Shown: positions 53,997 to 64,000 of the stretch, one piece after another
How positions within the stretch are numbered: the first letter of the stretch is position 1
Layout of the letters: each line of letters starts with the position of its first letter
From: Panagrolaimus kolymaensis
Lineage: Eukaryota > Nematoda > Chromadorea > Rhabditida > Panagrolaimidae
Direction: 5' to 3'
Length of the DNA stretch: 64,000 nt
Assembly (NCBI GenBank): GCA_028622995.1
Contig: JAJQJQ010000014.1
Coordinates: forward strand, 2,294,001 to 2,358,000
Translations under genes and position numbers: made by a program
The notes under the pieces: generated by a model
Database searches by the model: none
What the model saw: only the letters and a program-made list of their open reading frames with translations
What the model was told of the DNA's origin: nothing

Positions 53997-55461
53997 TCAA
54001 TTCATAACTATAGTCTGAACTGAAATAGCTTTAGACATTGGAGGAGGATGCACGGGTACAGTAGTCGAAATTTTAGCTGATGTATGACCACCAAAAACGG
54101 CCATGGAATGTTTTTTTTGTTGGAGATTTTGGTTTCGAGTTTTAAACTTTACAAAAGCAATTTTGGGATAAAAGAAACACAAAAATAAAAAACTTATAAA
54201 TGAAATTAATTTGTTTCGATAACAACTTAAAACCACCAAAATAATTATAGAATCCAAAAATATCCGAATTACACTCAAACATTGAACAGTTTCGGGTAAA
54301 GTTAAAAATCGAAACCATGTTGGAAAAGTATCAAAAATATATTTTTCATCTTTCATTCGATCAGCAATTAAATAATTTCGATTTTGTATTATAAAAATAT
54401 ATTCCAAGAAAAATGTTATTACAAATAAAATAGTCGTTGTAAAACACTGAAATAGAATTACCAAAGAAATTCGAAGTGATGCCACAAGATTTTGTGAATT
54501 TGTTTCAACTCGCAATTTTAATTGTTGGAAAAGTTTTAAAAGCAATAAAATTGCAAAAATATCAGAAAATATTAGCAAAATTGGTTGCAAACCTAATTGA
54601 AAATATGCAAACATTGAAAGAGTCATTTTTGAATTTTGTGTTATGTATTTTAAATCACATTTTTCTTTTTCGATGGAATTACAAATATTTTCGCCGCCGC
54701 AAAGTTCAAAGCATTTTTTTCTGGAATTCCAATTTATGGCAGTCGTGACAATTTCCCAAATTTCATCCAAATTAACGATAGCCACAAAAACAATATTAAA
54801 ATAAATTATAATTAAAATAACTTTTAAGTTTGTTGCAAATTTTTCATATTTAAAATGAAAATACATTGATAAAAATCTTGAAAATGTCAGCAAAAATAAA
54901 GGCGCAAATAAAGCATATTGAACTGAATAAATAAATATAAATTTTATTGCTCTAACCAAATATGATTCAGTTTGGGCGAAATAATCAATGGAATAAAAGC
55001 ACGTTGCTGGTGCTTAAAAATAAAAGTTAGTTAATAAACGTAAGTTTTTTGACAGAAAAAAAGTTACCTTGATTTATACTTTCCAACCAATTTCCATAAA
55101 CATATTTATTTGAATATCGTTGAAACCAAGCACTAAGGCTAGGCTTTTCACAAATAAAATTATAAATTACTAATAAATCCCATAAAGCTTGATTAAGAAT
55201 AAACCAACGATAATTTTCTTTAATTTTTCCAAAAATTGATATTAAAATTATTGCCAAAGTTATTGGAAGGCAAATATATCCAAAACCAATAGTTTCAAGG
55301 AAAAATGGAAGCTGGTACAAAACGCAGCTAACATATGAATCGACATAAGCTTTTTGCCCCCGGGCATGGCAAGAAAGATTGCCTTCAGCAATGGTGTAAA
55401 AAATCCGTTTATCTTCATCTAATTCAAATCCTGGGATTATCCATGTTACAGGGCGAGACAT
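53997..55461 (-). CDS. Seven-pass receptor, intact member of the two-exon family
   Basis: Exons 55461-55068 and 55012-53997 join at phase 1, 469 residues. The extracellular N-terminus has Cys (GNLSCHARG). TM1 GYICLPITLAIILISIFG and TM2 WFILNQALWDLLVIYNFIC follow. Exon 2 carries TM3 ending LLTFSRFLSMYF, TM4 LKVILIIIYFNIVFVAIVNL, a second extracellular loop with four Cys (CFELCGGENICNSIEKEKC), TM5 LGLQPILLIFSDIFAILLL, TM6 SLRISLVILFQCFTTTILF and TM7 VIRIFLDSIIILVVLSCYR, then a basic tail. The SRF/YR motifs and layout suit a chemosensory GPCR; the class is not known. The donor is a weaker GTAACT. Confidence 0.75.
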
Positions 55462-57628
55462 GCTTAGTCTTCTCTAAAATATTTGCAAAGTTCTTAAAAA
55501 ATTTGTGAAAATAGTAAAATACAATAATCCGACCAATTCCTTTTCTTTCGCTAAAAGTATTTCAAAGAAAAAATCAAATTTACTTAATTTTTATATAAGA
55601 CACACATAAAATTTTATTAAAAGATTAACATCCATGCCACTCAAGTTCATTCTAACTTTTTTGTGTTCGAAACAAATTAAATAAATAAAAAATAACTAAA
55701 AAGTAAAAGAAAAAAAAATTATATTAACAAAAAGGCATTTTTACTTTTTTCTTTTTTACTTTATTATGTTTTTACTTTTTTATGTTTTTATGTTTTTATA
55801 ATTTAATTTATTCCATAGATTTGGTTATATTTTGTATTTTACAACAGCCACATCATAACAAAAAATTATTTTTTACAATTTCATAAAAGTATTTGATTTA
55901 ATTGTAAAAGTCTCAAACTTATATTTGAATTGCTTAAAAAGCAATAAACAAATTGATTCAAAAAAAAAAACTATTACAGCTTCTCGATAAAAAGTGTCTG
56001 TTAACAAACAGCATTTCTTTATTTCTTATTTAATCAATTTTTTTCTTCTTTTTTTCCAATTCAATTACGAGTTATTTATAAAAAATATTTTTCTATTTAT
56101 CTTGTCGGATAGTTGATCAAGAGATGTAAATTAAAGAGTGCTTTTGGTTAATTTAATATTTACATCTTCAAGGTTTAAAATGATCCGTGTGTTTCCTTAA
56201 CATATTTAATATTTAATATTAAAAATTATAAAAATAATCAAACAAAGAGAAAGCTGAAAGCGATCTCGAGTGTGCGAAATTCTTAAATAAATTTATTTAT
56301 TTAATTTACAATTATGTTTTATTGAAAGGGCTTTAAAAGAAAAAAGAAAGAAAAAAAGAATAAAAAAATTCAAAAAAAAAAGAGAGAAAGATGTGTTTTT
56401 TTTCTTTATAAAAAATGAAAAAGCAATACATTTAAAAAAAACTTTGCATAGTTCTCCAAGCAACGACTTGGATGTTTACAATGATGAAAATAAAATCTTC
56501 TTTTTTTTCTATCGAACACGAGAAAACCAAATGAAAGTGTAATAACTTTGCCGAATGTTGTTTTTTTGTTTGTTAGATAATCGGGGAAGAACTATGTACA
56601 TACATATTTTTTTTGTTATGTATCAACAAATAAAACTCTCAAAAGCTATAAAGAAGCTAATAAAAATATTCCTTCTTTCAAATTTTTATTTTTGTTCCAA
56701 AATTTTTTATTATTGAGTAATTTTATTCTCAATAATTCATCATCAGATCTTGTATGTGGATTTTTACAAAATAAAATACAAAAACCATGTTTTATGAGTC
56801 ATACTTTTTAAAATTTTCTTTGATTAAAAGTTTTTCTTCATTTAAATTTTTTATTGGATCCTTACTTAAAAGATCAAAACACTTCAAAAATAAATATGAG
56901 TTTAAAATATTCAAATGTTAAATATTTATTAATTTTCAGCAAAAAAAACTTCTTTTTTTCTTTTTTGCGATCTCTGAAAAAAGAAAGGAAATATAAAATC
57001 GCAAAACATTGCTTAGAAGAAAACATTTTTTTTGCAATCAATATTTTTTCCTTTTGAAATTGCGTTGATGCATCTTTGGCCTTTTAGCTTTTTGCCTCTG
57101 CGACTTGGAACATCTGCCTTTTTTTTAAATTCTGCTTTTTTAGATTTTGAAATTTTCTGGAAATAACTGTTTGCAGAACATAAATTTTATTTTTTGCGTG
57201 GAGGTGTATAGCCTATTTTTTTCTATTTCCTGTTTCAAAAAAAAAGAACAAAAGAGGTCAACATATAGATATATTTTTTTGCATTAAGACAAAAGTGTCT
57301 ATTGAACATTTGACTTTATGTGTTTAAACAGCGGCTATTTGGTAAAATAAAATTTATTCCACGTTTTTTAGCAGAAAATGTGATGGATAAAATAGACAAT
57401 GGAATTCACAAAACAATAAAAGAAAATTCGACAAAGAAATGTGTTTTAAATCTCCTTCATTCGTGGAAAAAAAATCTGTATAAATACGAATGAACAAAAA
57501 CTAAAAAATTGCAAATAATAGGGTTTTTAACCCTAAAAATCAAAAAAGGTTAGGATTCCATCGTCATCAGCTCAAAGGACAAAAAGTAATTTTTCCACTT
57601 CCAGAATTCTATTTCGCAAAAAATAATT
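55462..57628. other. Long intergenic region, very A/T-rich
   Basis: No gene found. A 67-codon plus frame at 56854-57057 is low-complexity. This region separates the receptor cluster from the mucin/TSP1 gene and should hold both promoters. Confidence 0.5.
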
Positions 57629-59874
57629 ATGAAAATTAGTTCAAGAAACTTATTTTTATTTTTTGCAATTTTTATTGTATCTTTAAATATTATCTGCGAT
57701 GCATATTTATTTGAAAATTACAATGCGCCGCATCGACGTGTAAAAGTAAGTTCCATGTTTACTAATTTTTTGAGGATAGCACAAAAAATATTTTAGAGAT
57801 GCGCCGGATGTGGAACCCCTGTTGCAAATCCTGCAGTTACAATTGACATGGTTCAAGGACATGCAACATTTAACGATAATGGTGGCTCACCATGTTCTCA
57901 AAGAGTCACATGTGCCCCAGTTTTTGAATCACCTGATACAATTATTTCTATAACTGTGGAAATGCAAGGTAGTTTAGATCAAGGCAATGCTGCAATGGAT
58001 CTTGGTGTTCCTTCTATTTCCATTGATCTTGAATGTGGAGCAGATGGAGCATATTATTTAGCTGCTTTTCCTGGATATCCATTAACTGCTAATATTTGGT
58101 GTGAATGTAAGTTTTGAGCAAAACTTTTAAGAAACATCAAAAGATAAAATTATTTAGCTACCCCTGGTCCAACTACAACCACTTCTACCACGACAGCAGC
58201 TCCAACTACCACAAGTACTTCAACAACTACCAGTACGAGCACTACCCCAACAACTACAAGCACCACAACAACGCCAACAACGACTTCAACTACCACGACG
58301 AGTACCACAACAACCCCAACTACCACAAGTACCACAACAACTCCAACTACAACAAGTACCACCACGAGTACTTCCACCACTCCCACTACAACAAGCACAA
58401 CTACAACTCCAACAACCACTAGTACGACAACTACACCAACGACCACATCGACTAGTACGACAACAACTCCAACGACTACAAGTACAACAACAACGCCCAC
58501 AACCACTAGCACATCAACAACTCCTACAACAACTAGTACATCTACTACACCTACAAGTACAAGTACAAGTACAACAACTTCTACAACTCCATCAACAACA
58601 AGTACTAGTACGACTTCTACAACTTCAGGAACTACAACTTCAACCATTTCTGGAACTTCCACCACTACATCGGTGCCGACGACGAGTACAAGTACTACAA
58701 CGTCTTCAACATCGACAACTACACCATTATCGACTACTACCTCTTCGCCTACAACAATTTCTACGACTACAGCATCTGGTGGAGGATGTTGTCCACCAAA
58801 CGGAGTATGGTCAGAATGGACCCAAACCACGGATTGCACAGATACATGTGGATCCTGCGCTTTAGCAACAAAGGTTCGAACTTGTCTCACTGAAAGTCAA
58901 GGATGCCCATGCACTGGAAATTCAACCAAATATATTCCATGCGGAATTAATCCGTGTGCATTTCCACGAGTTTCTTGCTGTTCCCCTTTTAAAGCTGGGT
59001 TATATGGAGGAAAAATAGTTTGTGGCCCTCAACCTACAGATGATGTAACTCCAGCTTCGCCATTTGCTTCATGTTGCCCAACAGGAGGTTTATGGAGTGC
59101 ATGGTCAGATTGGTCAAATTGCAATGGAGCTTGTGGAACTTGTGGAACAACAAATCGAACAAGAACATGTTTATCTTCTGCGGATGGATGTGATTGTACA
59201 GGCAATGCCATGGAGACATCAGCTTGTAATGTCAAAGGAATTTGGAGTGATTGGGTTATCCAATTACAATGTAATGGGACTTGTGGAGCATGTGGAAGTA
59301 TGATTTTTAATCGAACATGTCTTTCAAGTGGTTGCAGTTGTGTTGGCCCTACAATGAAAACAGAACCATGCGGATTTGGACCATGCATATATCCAAACCA
59401 ATCATGTTGCCCAGGATTTAATGCGGGATCATATCAAGGTCGAGTTCAATGTGGACCACTAGTAAGTTAAAAAAAATCTTTCTGTTGTGTAGCGGCCTGA
59501 AAATAGTTCTTTGCTAGGTCAAGCTTTTCAGATTTGTTGTCATAGCTTTTTATTTATTTTTTGATATTTTTTAGCCTACAAAAACATCATCTAATCAAAT
59601 AACTACAACGTGCTCTGCAGCACCATGCCCTGTTGGTGGAACATGGTCAAGTTGGAGTGCGGGAACATGCAATGATACATGCGGATTATGCGGAGTTCTC
59701 ACTCAAACAAGAACATGTTTATCCGCATCGGCAGGATGCCCATGTACCGGAGATACAACTCAAAAAGGTTCAATTTGCGCAGACATGTTATGTCCATTTC
59801 CAAGAACTTCATGTTGTGCAACTGTTGCAAAACGTGGCCTTGCAGATAATCAAATAAAATGCGTACCTAAATAA
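57629..59874 (+). CDS. Secreted mucin with C6-like domain and four thrombospondin type 1 repeats
   Basis: Four exons: 57629-57745, 57797-58106, 58158-59461 and 59575-59874, in phase, 676 residues. Signal peptide (residues 1-25, ending IICDA). Exon 2 is a Cys-bearing beta domain (RCAGCGTPV.., CSQRVTC, SIDLEC, WCEC) of nematode C6 type. Exon 3 opens with about 200 residues of nearly pure Thr/Ser/Pro (TTTST repeats, 58160-58770), an O-glycosylated mucin stalk, then three TSP1 modules (VWSEWTQTTDC, LWSAWSDWSNC, IWSDWVIQLQC), with CCxPF..GxxxCGP spacers. Exon 4 adds a fourth (TWSSWSAGTC). The missing second and third Trp in some modules is common in nematodes. A cuticle- or epithelium-associated matrix protein is likely. 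AATAAA overlaps the stop. Confidence 0.9.
58160..58770. repeat. ACN/ACA-rich codon repeat of the mucin stalk
   Basis: Degenerate trinucleotide repeat encoding Thr/Ser/Pro. The opposite strand is open for 246 codons of Val/Leu because reverse-complemented ACN codons are NGT/GT-rich; that antisense frame is an artefact. Confidence 0.85.
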
Positions 59875-60345
59875 ATAAATGAATGAACTTGTTAGATAAT
59901 TTTTTATTTATTATAAAAATAATTTTGGCATAAAAAGGGTTAAAAACATAATAAAAAAAAAATACATAAAGCGATTAATTTTTAAAATTTTGGAGGCTTA
60001 CAAAGGTAAATAAAATTTTATACAGAATATTGATAAATAATTTAGAAGAAATAATTTATGATAAAAAAATATTTTTTTATTTCATTGGACTTTATATTCG
60101 ATTATTATGGGCATGAAATGAAAGAGAAGTAGGATAAATGTTAAAAAAAAATTAATTGGAGGAAAGAAAGTTTAAAATTTTAATTATGCCTTTAGAATAA
60201 ATAAACATTAATTCAAAATCTCCTTACATATATACTTCCCCCCAAATTTACAAACATAAAAAATAATGATTATATTCAACACAAAAAACAAAAAGACAAA
60301 ATATGAAATCGGTTTTACAATATATTAAAAAATTTAAAAAAAAAG
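59875..60345. other. Convergent 3' flanks
   Basis: 3' ends of the mucin gene (+) and the next receptor (-). Nothing else is seen. Confidence 0.5.
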
Positions 60346-62038
60346 TTATGTTACAACAATACTTCGAATTGGAAGAGCTTTCGTTAATGGTTTGGAAGAT
60401 GTATTAGATGATGAAGAAATATTTACACTTTTCGAGCTATTTTTAGATTTTAGTTTTTTAAATGCAGCTTTAGGATTTAACAAAATTTGTATTATAAATT
60501 TAATAAAATCCATCCATATTTTTCGATAACTACTCAAAACAACTAAAATAATTATAGAATCCAAAAATATTCGAATCACGCTGAAACATTGAATAGTTTC
60601 AGGTAAAGTTAAAAATCGAAACCATGAAGGCCAATTATCAAGAATAAATTGAAAATCCGCATATTTAACATTAATCTCAAATTTACGATTTTGTAAATAA
60701 AAAAAATATTCTTGAAAAGCTGAAAGAATAAATAAAAAAGTCGTGGTGAGACATTGAAATAAAATGACTATAGCAATTCGAAGCGAAGCCATTAAATTCT
60801 GAGAATTCGTTTCAATTCGCAATTTTAATTGTTGAATGAGTTTAAAAAAAACTGAAAGTCCAAAAATATTTGAAAAAATTAAAAGTAAAGGAGGGAAAAA
60901 AAGTTGAATAAATTTATAAACCGATATAAATTGTTGTTGATTATGTAGCATCCGAATTAGGCCACATCGCCATTGTTCAGTTGAATTACAAATAGTTACA
61001 TTTTCACCATCAATGAAACAAGTTAAATCAAAGCATTTTTCAAATTCTGCTTGATTAATAGAAATTCTAATAATTATATGCCATTCTTCCAAATTTACTG
61101 CTACAACAAAAAATAAACTAAAACTAACAATAAAACCCACAACTTTGATGGTGGATTTTAATTGTTGTTGAAAATATTTAACAAAAAAAGATAAAAACCG
61201 AGAAAATGTCAACAAAAATAATGGAGAATACATAGCATAATTAATTGCATGAATGAATAAGGATTTCAAAGCTCGAGTAAGATATGTATCCTAATTCCAA
61301 AAATCTTTCATGGAATAAAAGCATGTTGGTGGACCTTAAAAAAATGGATATTTAATTTTGTGGTAAAGAAACATTCATAAATAAAAAATATTTTATTTAA
61401 ATCTACATAATCCCACCCCGCATGATTTTTCGAACGACGACCGATTGCGATCGATCATCGGCTTATCAAGCAAATTATTTATTCTAGTGGACCACCAGCT
61501 GATCGACGATGTTGTCCGACTGATACAGATACTTGTTAAAAAGAAAATTCGTGAGATTGTAAGTATTTATATCTTCCATTTCATCAAATCAATGATTCTG
61601 GTTTTTTTATAAAAATAAAAATTAACCTTGATTAACACTCGCTAACCATGGAGGATATTTGTCTGCATCAAAAACGGATAAATATTGTTGAAACCATGCA
61701 TTCCAAGAAGGTTTTGAACAAATAAAATTATATATAACAAAAAAATCCCAAATAGCTTGATTTAAAAAAAACAAACGATAATTTTCCTTTATTCCACCAA
61801 AAATTGATATTAAAATTATAGTGAAAATTATTGGAAAACATATATATCCAAATCCAATGGTTTCAAGGAAAAATGGAAGCTGATACAATATACAACTCGC
61901 ATAGGAATCCAGGGTTGCCTTTCGCCCCTTAGCATCACAAGTGATATTTCCGTCTTCCACAATTTTGAAAGTGAAAAGCCGTTCTTCTCGAAGATAATCA
62001 TAAATATTTTGTTTAACCCATTTTTCTCCATGAGTCAT
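60346..62038 (-). pseudogene. Two-exon 7TM family member with an in-frame TAG
   Basis: Exons 62038-61627 and 61334-60346 join at phase 1 exactly as in the 53997-55461 copy and would give 466 codons. A TAG at 61293-61291 interrupts the frame 14 codons into exon 2 (CFYSMKDFWN, stop, DTYLTRALK), where the intact copy reads CFYSIDYFAQTESYLVRAIK. No alternative acceptor restores the frame: the AG of the TAG itself would shift it. Everything else is intact: N-terminal Cys, TM1-TM2 (WDFFVIYNFIC), Cys-rich second loop (CFDLTCFIDGENVTIC) and TM7 (FLDSIIILVVLSSYRK). The donor is GTTAAT. It is probably a very young pseudogene, or a stop allele segregating in the population. Its intron is 292 bases against 55 in the intact copy. 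Confidence 0.7.
61400..61560. other. GC-richer island inside the receptor intron
   Basis: About 160 bases of clearly higher GC lie in the enlarged intron. They include the imperfect palindrome CCGATTGCGATCGATCATCGG (around 61440) and a plus-strand run GPPADRRCCPTDTDTC followed by a stop. It is not related to the flanking receptor and looks inserted. No terminal repeats were identified. Confidence 0.45.
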
Positions 62039-62850
62039 TTTAGAAGATATTTGATTTTATTGTAAAAAAAGTAAATATTTTTTTAAGAATATTTTTTTTT
62101 TTTTATTGCAAAAATATTAAAATTAGATTTACCTAAATCTTAACCTTTCTTATTTTTGCCCCATTTTATTTATAAATTTGATTTACTACAGTAGGCATAC
62201 AAAAGAGGTGGTTATAATTTAATTTTGTTTATTATCCCACAAAAAATTTTCTTTTTAGTTTTATTATCAAATTATGAAAGGCTTATTAATAAATAAATTG
62301 GGTTAAGAGTCAATACAGAAAAGCACGCTAGATACAAAGTAATAAGATGTATTTTATTTAATTTTTTGCCCATGGCAACATGATGATAATATTAACAACA
62401 CCAACGAAAATTTAATAAAAAAAAATATAACAAATTTTATTTTTGAGTTGATTCAATAAAAAAAAGCGAAAGAAATAGATTTAGTTATTGCACAAAGCTA
62501 TATATTTTATTAAAAGAATGAGAAAAAAAATCTTTTTAAAGCGACAGTACAGTACCACACTTTGGCTTTATTGAAATTTATTAATCGCCACTTTTGAGCA
62601 ATTCAGATGCCAGTTGACATGCAAAAGGCAATGAATTCATTAAGTTTCATTTTAGTTTGCAATCTGCCTCCATCTGATTTTCTCAAAGTATGGGCAATGT
62701 AATTTTTCAAAAAAGCCAAAGTGGTACTGTTCATTTAAAGATTTATTTGCACCAAAAATAACTTCAACATTTTTACATTAAAACATACATATGTACATTT
62801 ATATTTTATGGACAACAAAAATATTTGAGTTTTTAGTAGTCTTTTTTTAA
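62039..62850. other. Intergenic, nothing recognised
   Basis: A/T-rich sequence with a few mixed-composition stretches near 62560-62740 that have no open frame of note. Confidence 0.4.
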
Positions 62851-64000
62851 CTATGTATTTAAGTTTGATGAAATAAAAACAGCTACTTTTGAATGCTTTT
62901 GTAATATCCACTTTTTATATGCCACTTTTGGATGTTTGAAAGTTCCGATAACGAAATTAAAAAAACCCAACCATATTTTACGATAGCAACTCAACACAAA
63001 TAAAATAATTATGGAATCCAAAAATATTCGAATCATAATAAAACATTGAATTGCTTCGGGCAAAGTTAAAAATCGAAACCATGTTGGAAATGTATCATAA
63101 ATATATTTTTGATCAATATTTTTAGCTTCATTTAATAAACTGTTTCGATTTTGAAAATACCATAAATATTCTTCAAAAGCTGATATAAAAAACAAAAAAG
63201 TTGTGGAGAGACATTGAAAGAAAATAACTAATGCTATTCGAAGAGACGATAAAATATTTTGGATATTATTTATTTGAGATCGAAATTTTAATTGTTGAAA
63301 ATTTTTTATAAATAAACTTATTGCAAAAATATCTGCAAAAATTAACAATAATGATGGTAAAGCCAATTGAATATATTTATAAATAACTAAGATTTTGTTT
63401 TGTAAATTATTTTTAAGAAATACCATAACACATTGATCTTCTTCCGTTACATTACAAACTCGATCAGGGCCACAAGCATCCAAACATTCTTGCATTTTTC
63501 GTGTTGCATGTAAATTTATTATAATTTCATGCCATTCTTCCAAATTTACAGCAACAATAAAAAATATATTGAAACTAATAATAAAAATTACAACTTTTAT
63601 GGTTGATTTAAATATTTCTTTAAAATAACTAAAATACATGGTTAAAAATCGTGAAAAGGTTAATAAAAACACAGGACCATAAACGGCATGAAAAATACTA
63701 CGTTGAAATAAAGCTTTAATAATTCGTGTAAAATAATTTTCTGCTGGTGAATTATCGATAGTTGTATAAAAACATGTTTCTTGACCTTAAAAAAATATAT
63801 AAAAATTAAAGCTTCTTTTTTATTATTATCTAGAAATCATTTTTTTAAGATTTCTGTTAATTACTTACCTTGATTGATATTTTTCAACCAATCAGTATAG
63901 TGAAGATCAGAATATCGATAAAACCATGCATTCCATGAAGGTTTGGAACAAAGAAAATTATAAATTACTAATAAATCCCAAAAAGCTTGATTTAAAAAAA
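62851..64000 (-). CDS. Seven-pass receptor of the two-exon family, 5' end outside the window
   Basis: Partial exon 1 runs from the window edge to 63869 (AFWDLLVIYNFLCSKPSWNA.., ending NINQG) and exon 2 is 63785-62851, joined at phase 1. About 355 codons are visible. Exon 2 begins with CFYTTIDNSPAENYF, then TM3 ending LLTFSRFLTMYF, the Cys-rich second loop (CLDACGPDRVCNVTEEDQC), TM5 ALPSLLLIFADIFAISLF, TM6 SLRIALVIFFQCLSTTFLF and TM7 MIRIFLDSIIILFVLSCYRK. No stop interrupts the visible part, so this copy is probably functional. The donor (GTAAGT) is the strongest of the family. Confidence 0.78.

Noticed and set aside
58150..58890. 246-codon minus-strand open frame of Val/Leu/Gly
   Set aside because: It is the antisense of the Thr/Ser mucin stalk; open only because the repeat has no stop on the reverse strand.
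59029..59388. 119-codon minus-strand frame
   Set aside because: Antisense of the TSP1 modules, which are clearly coding on the plus strand.

Overview
The window is nuclear DNA of a nematode. It is very AT-rich. The genes are broken by many short introns, mostly 45-75 bases, with GTAAG-type donors and TTTTNAG acceptors. The gene families are typical of the phylum: a receptor-type guanylyl cyclase, several families of seven-pass chemoreceptors, a DUF229 protein, a mucin with thrombospondin type 1 (TSP1) repeats, an SKP1-like protein, and a large local family of repeat proteins. No species can be named; a free-living or parasitic non-Caenorhabditis nematode is an inference. No tRNA, rRNA, CRISPR or complete transposon was recognised. 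Exon borders below were worked out by hand by joining frames across GT..AG sites and checking that the phases agree.

Layout. 1-9 kb: a secreted VWA protein (-), the 3' remnant of a DUF229 gene (-), a gustatory-receptor-like 7TM gene (-) and a 7TM fragment (+). 9-15 kb: a complete 15-exon receptor guanylyl cyclase (+). 16-17.4 kb: an amputated acyl-CoA ligase (+) abutting an SKP1-like gene (-). 17.8-48.7 kb: six members (here FL1-FL6) of a multi-repeat zinc-binding family resembling FLYWCH domains, with an unknown gene, a three-finger C2H2 protein, a secreted cysteine-rich protein, an srh-type receptor and an intronless 7TM receptor between them. 49-64 kb: an srbc-like receptor (+), four copies of a two-exon 7TM family (-), two of them broken, and a mucin/TSP1 protein (+).

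How the genes relate. The outstanding feature is the FL family. FL1 to FL4 share one six-exon plan: a beta-rich N-terminal module in exons 1-2, a helical region, acidic and basic linkers, and one huge last or penultimate exon that encodes 3, 6, 6 or 8 copies of an approximately 75-residue CxxC...HxC repeat. FL5 and FL6 are a head-to-head pair of a sister subfamily with three repeats and an AT-hook-like motif. The family shows recent inverted duplication, a stretch of about 400 bases that reads identical between FL2 and FL3 and looks like gene conversion, internal repeat duplication, a destroyed splice site in FL5, and shared upstream motifs. A nuclear DNA-binding role is the best inference, but none is shown. 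The chemoreceptor genes show the birth-and-death pattern expected of such families, with intact, stop-bearing and truncated copies side by side.
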